From positions 124,001-188,000 of the forward strand of contig JAAYVE010000019.1 of assembly GCA_012517315.1 (NCBI GenBank): 64,000 bases of DNA, written 5' to 3'. This stretch comes from Deltaproteobacteria bacterium. GTDB lineage: Bacteria > Desulfobacterota > Syntrophobacteria > Syntrophobacterales > Syntrophobacteraceae. The stretch's first letter is position 1. Each line of letters begins with the position of its first letter. Both the position numbers and the translations under genes were made by a program. The notes under the pieces are model-generated. The model had not been told where the DNA came from and did no database searches. It saw nothing but the letters and a program-made list of their open reading frames with translations. This document shows, one piece after another, positions 57,004 to 64,000 of the stretch.

Positions 57004-57032
57004 CTTTTAAACCTTGTATGGAAGGGTGTCAA
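57004..57032 (-). promoter_or_regulatory. glgB promoter
   Basis: On the minus strand TTGACA (57027-57032), 17-base spacer, TAAAAG (57004-57009); start near 56997, leader of about 97 bases. Confidence 0.55.
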
Positions 57033-57076
57033 TTTCCATTCCTTCCGGAAGGGACACACCGGAAAGACCCCGCCGT

Positions 57077-58387
57077 ATGCAAAGCAAGACGGAACTCCGT
57101 TCGATCATGGCGTGGGCCTTTTATGACTGGGCCAACTCCGCTTTCGCAACCACAGTCATGGCCGGCTTTTTCCCTCTTTTTTTCAAAGAGTACTGGGGGA
57201 CGGGTACCGACGTCACGTTGACCACCTTCAAACTGGGTGCCGCAAATTCAATCGCGGGCATCGCCATTGCGTTCTGCGCCCCCTTTCTCGGCGCCATGGC
57301 GGACATAGGAGGCTATCGGAAGCCCTTTCTTCTCGCCTTCGCCCTCCTGGGGATCGTGTCTACGGGCTCCCTCTACGTCGTGACCAAAGGAGACTGGCAA
57401 TCGGCCGCATTTCTTTATGTGCTCGGCGTCATCGGATTTTCAGGCGGCAACGTTTTTTATGATTCCCTCCTGGTGAACGTGGCCCCTGAGGAAAAATGGG
57501 ACACTGTATCGGCCCTTGGTTACGCCATGGGATATCTCGGCGGCGGCCTACTCTTCTCTCTCAACGTGCTCATGACCCTCTACCCCAGCCTCTTCGGCCT
57601 CTCCGGCGCAAGCCATGCCGTGAGGATCTCCTTTCTTTCCGTGGCCCTCTGGTGGGCCTTGTTTTCCCTTCCCCTCATGTTCTTCGTTCGAGGAAAACTC
57701 AACGCTTCCGGGGTTACGGGAAAGAAAGTGATGCGCGAAGGCGTGCTGCAGGTGTTGAACACGTTCAGCCAAGTGAGGAGGCTCCGAATTGTTTTCCTTT
57801 TCCTTCTCGCGTACTGGCTCTACATCGACGGGGTAGACACCATCATCCGCATGGCTGTTGACTACGGCATTTCATTGGGCCTCGAATCACGGAGCCTCAT
57901 CCTCGCCCTGCTCCTCACCCAGTTCGTGGGATTTCCAGCGGCCATCCTCTTCGGAAGGCTGGGTGCAAGGATGGGCGCGAGAAAAGGAATCTTCATCGCT
58001 CTCGGGGTTTACCTCAGTGTGACCCTTTGGGGTTATTTCCTGGACTCGGAGGCGGAGTTCTTCGTCCTCGCGGGCATCATTGGTTTGGTCCAAGGTGGTG
58101 TCCAGTCCCTCAGCCGGTCCCTCTACGCCCGCATCATCCCACCACGGCTTTCAGCGGAATTCTTCGGGTTCTATAACCTTCTGGGAAAATTCGCCGCAGT
58201 GCTCGGCCCAATGGTTATGGGGTTCGTGAGTTGGAAAACGGGCAATCCCAGGTTCTCCATCCTCGCCATCGCCGGGTTCTTCATCCTGGGTGCCAGCGTG
58301 CTCTTGATGGTGGACGAGGAGGAAGGCAGGCGGACTGCGCTGGCGCTGGAAAATGAACGTGACCCCTCACCGCTTGCATTGGGATGA
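57077..58387 (+). CDS. MFS permease of the Atg22/UMF1 type
   Basis: A 436-residue transporter with about 12 transmembrane helices. The start MAWAFYDWANSAFATTVMAGFFPLFF is the signature of the UMF1 (Atg22-like) branch of the major facilitator superfamily; GAMADIGGYRKPFLL is the loop 2-3 MFS motif. Substrates of bacterial members are not known; amino-acid export is suggested from the yeast homologue. ATG at 57077 is used (weak ribosome site); the frame is open to 57014. It is divergent from glgB. Confidence 0.9.
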   Translation: MQSKTELRSIMAWAFYDWANSAFATTVMAGFFPLFFKEYWGTGTDVTLTTFKLGAANSIAGIAIAFCAPFLGAMADIGGYRKPFLLAFALLGIVSTGSLYVVTKGDWQSAAFLYVLGVIGFSGGNVFYDSLLVNVAPEEKWDTVSALGYAMGYLGGGLLFSLNVLMTLYPSLFGLSGASHAVRISFLSVALWWALFSLPLMFFVRGKLNASGVTGKKVMREGVLQVLNTFSQVRRLRIVFLFLLAYWLYIDGVDTIIRMAVDYGISLGLESRSLILALLLTQFVGFPAAILFGRLGARMGARKGIFIALGVYLSVTLWGYFLDSEAEFFVLAGIIGLVQGGVQSLSRSLYARIIPPRLSAEFFGFYNLLGKFAAVLGPMVMGFVSWKTGNPRFSILAIAGFFILGASVLLMVDEEEGRRTALALENERDPSPLALG

Positions 58388-59129
58388 AAGGGGAAACCCT
58401 TTAAAAAAACTCCCCCTTCTCCTTAAAGTTGATCTATAATGGCTTCCAGCGACGTTGAGGTCATTCCGTCGATGTGGAATTCCGCCGGTTTCGCCGAAAA
58501 ACAGGCGGGGCCGAGGGAGAGGAGCAGTTTGAGATTTATTTCTGATCATGTTACTATGATTTTGTCCATGGCGAGACGCAGGCATGCGGCTGTTTCGCAT
58601 GGCAAAGAATCGAACCGTGTTGGCCCTGATTCTCACACGGACCGTTTCACCAGGGGTTGATGCCGGGGACTAGCCATCCCCGGAAATTCAAACCCCGACT
58701 CCAATTCCACAATCACTCAGTTCGCATTCTGCCTAAAGCACACACCAAGGGCCCAACGCTTCCGTCAAGCCAGCAAGACTCCATTGCCCGCAGAGGGACT
58801 CTTCTCGGGTCCGCCCATGAGGGGACGATCGTGTTTCTCGGGGGGAAAATGGTTTTGCGTCGACATGTGAGATGCCGGAGAAATCATGGAATCCATTCGT
58901 ATCACTTTCTGACTTAGGAGGTGCAAAGTGTCATGAAAATCTGAAGATGCTGAGACTGGGGCAGAGCGCGGCCCGGGGCGGCGTTGGACACCCAGGTTCC
59001 TGTATCATCCGGGCGGGTGACGCGAGCCATCCAGCAGCGAACGGTTGGGAGAGCCTCCTGAGTCTCCATGGCGGTCCATGACCAGGAGTGCACAGGCGAT
59101 TTGCAGAGCACAACACTTAGGATGTGTCA
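58388..59129. other. Long non-coding stretch upstream of hdrA
   Basis: About 740 bases without a convincing gene. It contains a TATAAT at 58435-58440 without a -35, the promoter at 58529-58557, a 7-base-pair hairpin CCGGGGA/TCCCCGG (58663-58683), and a GGAGG at about 58918 followed by an ATG with a stop after three codons. No tRNA, RNase P, SRP or 6S signature was recognised, and no T-run terminator on the plus strand. Confidence 0.5.
58529..58557 (+). promoter_or_regulatory. Putative promoter of the hdrA-metF operon
   Basis: TTGAGA (58529-58534), 17-base spacer, TACTAT (58552-58557). If used, the leader before hdrA is about 565 bases long. Confidence 0.45.
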
Positions 59130-62100
59130 ATGCAGGGTGAAAAAGAAAAATCAGCCAAAAATAGGGTGCTGGTCATCGGAGCCGGTGTCGGCGGCATGCG
59201 GGCGGCTCTTGACCTCGCCGAGGCGGGGCGCTCCGTGGTACTCATCGACAAGGCTCACTCCATCGGCGGTCTGATGACACAGCTCGATCGTACGTTTCCT
59301 ACCAACAACTGTGACGTGTGCACGCTGTCCCCCAGTCTTTCCGAAAGCGGGCGACAGCTTGACATCGAATTGATGACTTCCACGGAAGTGGTTGAATTGA
59401 AGGGTCAGGCCGGCGACTTTTCAGTCCGGTTGAGCACCCAGCCCCGCCACATCGACCTGGAGAAGTGCACCGCTTGCGGAGACTGTCTTGCCGGCTTTCC
59501 TGAATGCGTCCGCTTCACCCCGGGCCTGGACCCTCGGGCTCCGACCTGCATGCGGTATCCCCAGGCGACCCCTTACGCCTTCTCCATCGACCTCAGCCGC
59601 TGTCAGGACGTGGATGAGCTGGTGAAAATCTGCAAGGCCGGCGCGATCATCCCCAACGACCGGCCCCGCTCCGTCCAGGTGAACGTCGGCTCCATCGTGG
59701 TTGCCGCGGGAGCGCAGCTTTTCGATCCCGGCAAGTTGGAAGTCTTCGGTCATGGACGGTTTCCCAATGTCGTCACCAGCATGGAATACGAGAGGATTCT
59801 CTCCGCCTCAGGACCGACCAGGGGGGCGCTGGTTCGCCCATCGGACTCCAAGCGGCCTGCGAGGATCGCCTGGATCCAGTGCGTCGGCTCGAGGGGTCTC
59901 CAGAAGGGAGCCAATCCTTATTGCTCCAGTGCATGTTGCATGTATGCCCTGAAAGAGGCCATCGTCACCAAGGAGCGCTTTTTCAAGGACATCCAGACGA
60001 CCATCTTTTACATGGACATGCGTACCTCTGGAAAAGACTATGAACTCTACTACCAGAGGGCCGTCAGGGAGTACGGGATTCGTTTCGTCCGAAGTCGCCC
60101 TCACACGATCGATCAGGACCCGGTCACCAAGGATCTTCATATCGCCTACATGCCCGTGGGAGGGGATGCCCTGCGAGAGGAGACTTTCGACATGGTTGTC
60201 CTTTCAACCGGCTTCCAGATTTCATCCGATCTCCAGGAACTGGCCGGCAGGCTGGGAATCCAGCTGAACGCGAACCACTTCGTCCTAGGGGACGCCTTCA
60301 ACCAGGTGGCCACCAGCAAACCCGGCATTTACACATGTGGTCTTTTCGAGAGCCCCAAGGACATTCCCGAAACCATGGTGCAGGCGAGTGCAGCGGCCTC
60401 CAACGCATCCATTCACCTGGACCCGGACGCAAGAATCCCCGTCGACCGCCAGGAATTTCCCCCTGAACGGGACGTAAGCGGGGAAGAACCGCGGGTGGGG
60501 GTTTTCGTCTGCGATTGCGAGTTCAATATCGGTGGCGTTGTGGACGTCAACGACGTTGTGAAGAGTTTCGAGGGCCTCCCTCAGGTGGTTGTCTCCAAGA
60601 TGATCGGACACGGCTGCAGCAGGGAATCCCTTGAGACTCTGCGCAGGAGCATCGAAGAAAACAAGCTCAACCGCGTGGTTGTGGGCGCCTGCTCCCCCAG
60701 AAGTCACGAACCACTGTTCCAGGACACTCTTCGCAGGGCCGGTCTGAACAAATACCTCCTGGAAATGGCCAACATCAGGGACCAGGGCACATGGGTCCAC
60801 ATGGACCGACCGGCGGAGGCGGCTCAAAAGGTCAAGACGCTGCTGCGCATGGCGGTGGCCAGGGTTCGGCTGGCTCGCCCACTGCGGGACCATGTCGCCC
60901 CCATGAACAGGAATGTCCTGGTGGTCGGGGGCGGCGTGAGCGGCATGTCGGCCGCCTTGAACCTCGCAGAGCTGGGCTTCAAGGTCACCCTAGCGGAAAA
61001 GACGGGTCAACTGGGTGGAGTGGCCAAGATCATCTCCAGGACCCTGGAAGGGGCTGACGTCAAGGCATGGTTTGAAGAACTGGTGCGCAAGACCACCTCC
61101 CACAGGAACATCGAGGTGCTGACCCATTGCTCCATCGTGGATCACTGCGGCACGGCGGGCATGTTCACGACGGGTCTGCAGGTGGGAGGGGAATACCGGA
61201 AAGTCGATCACGGGGTCACCATTCTCGCGACCGGCGCCGTGCCGAACCGTCCCGATGAATATCTTCTTGGAAAGCACCAGGCGGTCATGACGCAGCTGGA
61301 CCTGGATGGATTTCTGGAAAAGAACGCTGCGGCGGTAAAGGGTTGGCAGAATGTGGTGATGATTCAATGCGTGGGTTCCCGAGTCCCCGAGAATCCCAAC
61401 TGCTCCAGGGTTTGCTGCCAGGCCGCCGTCAAGAATGCACTGCGCATTCTGGAAGTCAACCCTGAGGCCATGATCTACGTCCTTTACCGTGACATGCGAA
61501 CCCACGGTTTTCAGGAGGAATACTACACCAAGGCCCGCGAGCGCGGAGTCGTTTTCGTTCAATACGAGCCGGAGACCAAGCCCTCCGTACAGTCCAACGG
61601 CAATGGACGTCTCACCGTCAGGTTCCGCGACCCTATTCTTGGGCGCGACCTTATATTGGAGGCGGACTGCCTAGCTCTCAGCACGGGATTCGTGGGCAAC
61701 GCGGAAACCGTACGGGAGCTTGCATCCGTGTTCCACCTGCCCACGACCGATGATTCTTATTTCCTGGAAACCCACGTGAAGCTGAGGCCCGTGGATATGT
61801 CCGTCACGGGGTTTTTCATCGCCGGGACCGCTCATGCCCCCAAAACCATCGCCGAGAGTGTCGCTCAGGCCCAGGCGGCTGTTGGCCGCGCCCAGACGCT
61901 TCTCTCGTCCGAGACCATCAACCTGGGTGCCTCTGTTGCAAAGGTTGAAAGGGAAAAGTGCGCTGCATGCCTCATCTGCGTCCGGGCCTGTCCTTTCCAG
62001 GTGCCTTACATCAATGCAGAAGGATACTCGGAAATCGACCCGGCCCGCTGCCAAGGTTGCGGCATCTGCGCCTCGGAATGTCCAGCCAAGGCGATCCAGC

Positions 62101-62162
62101 TTCTGCAATATGAGGATGACCAGATCATGGCGGAATTGGAAGGACTCTTTGAGAGGGTTTAG
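59130..62162 (+). CDS. hdrA: Tandem HdrA-type flavoprotein (two HdrA modules)
   Basis: A 1010-residue heterodisulfide-reductase A-like protein made of two modules. Module 1 (about 1-450): FAD motif RVLVIGAGVGGMRAALDLAE, NNCDVCTLSPSLSE, then a ferredoxin insert with KCTACGDCLAGFPECV and a degenerate second site (CQDVDELVKICKAGAI). Module 2 (about 455-1010) is a full HdrA: N-terminal VFVCDCEFNIGGVVDV, FAD motif NVLVVGGGVSGMSAALNLAE at about 594, and two intact [4Fe-4S] sites CAACLICVRACP and CQGCGICASECP. HdrA proteins carry the bifurcating FAD. ATG at 59130 has AGGA upstream. mvhD follows after one base. Confidence 0.93.
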   Translation: MQGEKEKSAKNRVLVIGAGVGGMRAALDLAEAGRSVVLIDKAHSIGGLMTQLDRTFPTNNCDVCTLSPSLSESGRQLDIELMTSTEVVELKGQAGDFSVRLSTQPRHIDLEKCTACGDCLAGFPECVRFTPGLDPRAPTCMRYPQATPYAFSIDLSRCQDVDELVKICKAGAIIPNDRPRSVQVNVGSIVVAAGAQLFDPGKLEVFGHGRFPNVVTSMEYERILSASGPTRGALVRPSDSKRPARIAWIQCVGSRGLQKGANPYCSSACCMYALKEAIVTKERFFKDIQTTIFYMDMRTSGKDYELYYQRAVREYGIRFVRSRPHTIDQDPVTKDLHIAYMPVGGDALREETFDMVVLSTGFQISSDLQELAGRLGIQLNANHFVLGDAFNQVATSKPGIYTCGLFESPKDIPETMVQASAAASNASIHLDPDARIPVDRQEFPPERDVSGEEPRVGVFVCDCEFNIGGVVDVNDVVKSFEGLPQVVVSKMIGHGCSRESLETLRRSIEENKLNRVVVGACSPRSHEPLFQDTLRRAGLNKYLLEMANIRDQGTWVHMDRPAEAAQKVKTLLRMAVARVRLARPLRDHVAPMNRNVLVVGGGVSGMSAALNLAELGFKVTLAEKTGQLGGVAKIISRTLEGADVKAWFEELVRKTTSHRNIEVLTHCSIVDHCGTAGMFTTGLQVGGEYRKVDHGVTILATGAVPNRPDEYLLGKHQAVMTQLDLDGFLEKNAAAVKGWQNVVMIQCVGSRVPENPNCSRVCCQAAVKNALRILEVNPEAMIYVLYRDMRTHGFQEEYYTKARERGVVFVQYEPETKPSVQSNGNGRLTVRFRDPILGRDLILEADCLALSTGFVGNAETVRELASVFHLPTTDDSYFLETHVKLRPVDMSVTGFFIAGTAHAPKTIAESVAQAQAAVGRAQTLLSSETINLGASVAKVEREKCAACLICVRACPFQVPYINAEGYSEIDPARCQGCGICASECPAKAIQLLQYEDDQIMAELEGLFERV

Positions 62163-62163
62163 C

Positions 62164-62598
62164 ATGGAAAACTTCGAACCGGTAGTTGTTGCTTTTGCAT
62201 GCCATTACTGCGCCTATACGGCCGCCGACATGGCAGGGACAAAGAGACTGAGCTATCCACCCAATGTCAAGATCATCCGGGTGCCTTGTACAGGTAAAGT
62301 GGACATGCTGCACATTATGAAGGCTTTCGAAAAGGGAGCCGACGGCGTTTGCGTGGCCGCGTGCCTGGACGGGGATTGCCATTTCAGAACGGGCAATGTG
62401 AGAGCGGCATCCCACGTGGATGCGGTCCGGAAGCTTCTGGATGAAATCGGGGTGGGAGGGGAACGCCTTGAGATGGTCGCCCTTTCCGCAGGCATGGGAG
62501 AGCGTTTCGCCCAAATCGCCACCGAGATCACTGAAAAAATACGGAAGCTGGGTCCCAGTCCTGTGAGGAAGGTTTCCGTTGCCGCAGGGGCGGCATGA
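62164..62598 (+). CDS. mvhD: MvhD-type [2Fe-2S] electron-transfer subunit
   Basis: A 144-residue protein of the MvhD/FrhD family, which passes electrons between hydrogenase or other donors and HdrA. The Cys motifs FACHYCAYTAADMAG, RVPCTGKVD and VAACLDGDCHFRTGN are conserved. All are encoded as Cys; no in-frame TGA replaces one. The ATG has GAGAGGG upstream, one base after the hdrA stop, so translation is probably coupled. Confidence 0.95.
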   Translation: MENFEPVVVAFACHYCAYTAADMAGTKRLSYPPNVKIIRVPCTGKVDMLHIMKAFEKGADGVCVAACLDGDCHFRTGNVRAASHVDAVRKLLDEIGVGGERLEMVALSAGMGERFAQIATEITEKIRKLGPSPVRKVSVAAGAA

Positions 62599-62641
62599 CA
62601 CGCCACAGGCTGAAAAGGGAAAATGAGGAGCACAGAGAAAA

Positions 62642-63310
62642 ATGATCACCGCCGAACGAAAACCCTTGAGCGAATTGGTCGAATGCGTGAGGCCTTACGG
62701 ACGCATTCTCCTGCTGGGCTGTAACGAATGCGTCACGGTCTGCGCCGCAGGAGGCCGCAAGGAGGTTGGGCTGTTGGCGTCCTCCCTGAAAATGGCCTTC
62801 TCTAAGGACGGCAAGAACCTGGACATCAAAGAGATCACGCTTGAGCGACAATGTGATCCGGAATACGTGGAAGAACTGGCACCCCACATGGGTGAAGCCG
62901 AGGCCGTGCTCTCCATGGCCTGCGGGTGCGGGGTGCAGGAGGTCGCCAGGCGTTTCATGGACAAACCCGTTTTTCCGGCGGTCAACACCAAGTTCATGGG
63001 AGCCTCCGAGCGGCAGGGAATTTGGAGCGAAAGATGCGCCGGCTGTGGAGACTGCGTCCTGGGGATCACGGGAGGGATCTGCCCCATCGCCCGCTGCTCC
63101 AAGCAACTCATGAACGGTCCCTGTGGGGGGTCATCCGGCGGGAAGTGCGAGGTGGACGCGGAAATGGACTGCGCATGGCAGCTCATCTGGGACCGACTGA
63201 AGGCCCTGGGACTTGAGAAGCGATACGAAGAGAACATGCCGGCCAAGGACTGGCGGCCCGGCCGTGGCGCTGGACCTCGAAAGATCATAAGAGAGGATTT
63301 GGCACGATGA
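62642..63310 (+). CDS. metV: MetV: methylene-THF reductase C-terminal-domain protein
   Basis: A 222-residue MTHFR_C-type protein as found beside MetF in acetogens (MetV). It has many cysteines: LLLGCNECVTVCAAGG, MACGCGVQE, RCAGCGDCV, GGICPIARCSK and NGPCGG, consistent with zinc and iron-sulfur binding. In Moorella, MetV forms the core of methylene-THF reductase with MetF. Its stop overlaps the metF start (ATGA). The gene order hdrA-mvhD-metV-metF indicates one complex. Confidence 0.92.
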   Translation: MITAERKPLSELVECVRPYGRILLLGCNECVTVCAAGGRKEVGLLASSLKMAFSKDGKNLDIKEITLERQCDPEYVEELAPHMGEAEAVLSMACGCGVQEVARRFMDKPVFPAVNTKFMGASERQGIWSERCAGCGDCVLGITGGICPIARCSKQLMNGPCGGSSGGKCEVDAEMDCAWQLIWDRLKALGLEKRYEENMPAKDWRPGRGAGPRKIIREDLAR

Positions 63311-64000
63311 AGACGGAAAGCGTACTGGAAAAGGTACTGGCATCGGGACAGATGGCTGTTACCTCCGAATGTGGGCCCCCACGGGGTTCCGTTCCCGATA
63401 AGATCATCGAAAAAGCGAATCTTCTGAAGGGATATGTCGACGCCATCAATGTGACCGACAACCAAACGGCCATGGTCCGCATGTCCAGCTGGTCCTCGTG
63501 CATTTTCATCAAACAGATGGGCCTCAACCCCATTCTCCAGATGGTGACCAGGGACCGCAATCGGCTGGCCATGCAAAGCGACATCCTCGGTGCCTACGCC
63601 CACGGGATCAATACCATGCTCTGCCTGTCGGGGGACCACCCCAAGTTCGGCGACCACCCAATGGCGGCGGGAGTTTACGATTTAGACTCCATTCAGCTGG
63701 TCCGGATGGTCAAGGACATGCGCGACGAAGGGAAATTTCAGGGCGGAGCCGATATCGTCAATCCCCCGAAGATGTTCATCGGCGCAGCCGCCAATCCCTT
63801 TGCGGATCCCTTCGAACTGCGGGTCGCCCGACTCGCGAAGAAAGTGAAGGCCGGGGTCGATTTCATCCAGACCCAATGCATCTATAACGTGGACAAGTTC
63901 GAGAAGTGGATGGAAGGCGTCCGGGAGCGAGGACTGCACAAGCAGGTCTACATCCTGGCCGGCATCACCCCCATGAAATCGGTGGGGATGGCAAAGTACA
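63307..64000 (+). CDS. metF: Methylenetetrahydrofolate reductase, 3' end cut by window
   Basis: The first 231 residues of MetF, a TIM-barrel reductase that makes methyl-THF. Early residues VTSECGPPRGSVPDKIIEKA hold the catalytic Glu; AINVTDNQTAMVRMSS, NPILQMVTRDRNR, LCLSGDHPKFGDHP and DFIQTQCIYNVDKF are family motifs. ATG at 63307 overlaps the metV stop by four bases and has AGAGGA upstream. The gene continues past 64000. It is probably the methyl-branch enzyme of the Wood-Ljungdahl pathway here. Confidence 0.95.
   Translation, partial: MKTESVLEKVLASGQMAVTSECGPPRGSVPDKIIEKANLLKGYVDAINVTDNQTAMVRMSSWSSCIFIKQMGLNPILQMVTRDRNRLAMQSDILGAYAHGINTMLCLSGDHPKFGDHPMAAGVYDLDSIQLVRMVKDMRDEGKFQGGADIVNPPKMFIGAAANPFADPFELRVARLAKKVKAGVDFIQTQCIYNVDKFEKWMEGVRERGLHKQVYILAGITPMKSVGMAKY

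Noticed and set aside
58388-58411. Hairpin AAAGGG-GAAA-CCCTTT after the permease as a terminator.
   Set aside because: It is followed by A, not T, on the plus strand, and on the minus strand the T run precedes the stem.
58570-58700. T-arm-like words (GTTCGAT on minus, TTCAAAC on plus) suggesting a tRNA.
   Set aside because: No matching stems, anticodon arm or acceptor stem could be formed around either one.

Overview
The window reads as chromosomal DNA from a Gram-negative anaerobe of the Desulfobacterota (former Deltaproteobacteria), most like the Syntrophobacter/Desulfacinum group of sulfate reducers and syntrophs. This is an inference from gene content: a HdrA-MvhD-MetV-MetF cluster of the methyl branch of the Wood-Ljungdahl pathway, SelA, a MurE carrying the DNPR motif of meso-diaminopimelate-adding enzymes, SurA/RodZ-type envelope genes and bacterial glycogen genes. 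Coding density is high, and no rRNA or tRNA gene was recognised.

Layout. 1-8.4 kb: an SRPBCC-like protein, an L,D-transpeptidase, a VOC protein overlapping fabH, ilvN-ilvB, a conserved HExxH protein and gatC-gatA. 8.5-17.7 kb (minus strand): glgC, a TlpA-like thioredoxin overlapping a CcdA-like membrane protein, recO, a rodZ-like gene, a surA-like gene and mfd. 18-25.5 kb: selA (plus), then on the minus strand a four-PAS hybrid histidine kinase, an atypical DnaJ-like protein and a radical-SAM protein. 25.6-41.6 kb (minus strand): the division and cell wall (dcw) operon, in transcription order mraZ-rsmH-ftsL-ftsI-murE-murF-murD-ftsW-murC-(small membrane gene)-murB-ftsQ-ftsA-ftsZ. It has a clear promoter and five MraZ boxes. 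mraY and murG are missing from their usual slots, and two pairs of intergenic inverted repeats lie inside the operon. 41.7-44.5 kb: a decaying IS21-type element inserted upstream of mraZ. 44.6-47.6 kb: a short promoter-to-terminator leader before a small conserved gene, acpP, a TetR regulator with a palindromic operator, a Nudix hydrolase and a secreted nuclease. 47.8-51.6 kb: alaC with a transcription attenuator, and divergently a DUF2914 gene with a fused CdaA-YbbR diadenylate cyclase. 51.8-58.4 kb: an unknown protein with a HisKA-like helix, malQ, glgB and an MFS/Atg22-type permease. 59.1-64 kb: hdrA (a tandem fusion), mvhD, metV and metF, the last cut by the window end.

The most striking find is the alaC leader at 49067-49312. 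A good promoter is followed by a 25-codon reading frame with ten alanine codons, five of them consecutive. Then come mutually exclusive RNA pairings and a strong intrinsic terminator ending in eight U, just before the gene for a presumed alanine aminotransferase. This has every part of a ribosome-mediated attenuator that senses charged tRNA-Ala. The second is the hdrA-mvhD-metVF cluster, in which two HdrA modules are fused in one 1010-residue chain, with a degenerate ferredoxin region in the first module. Genes for glycogen turnover (glgC, glgB, malQ), peptidoglycan synthesis and division (dcw, L,D-transpeptidase, rodZ-like), branched-chain amino acids (ilvNB) and fatty acids (fabH, acpP) otherwise give an ordinary core-genome background.
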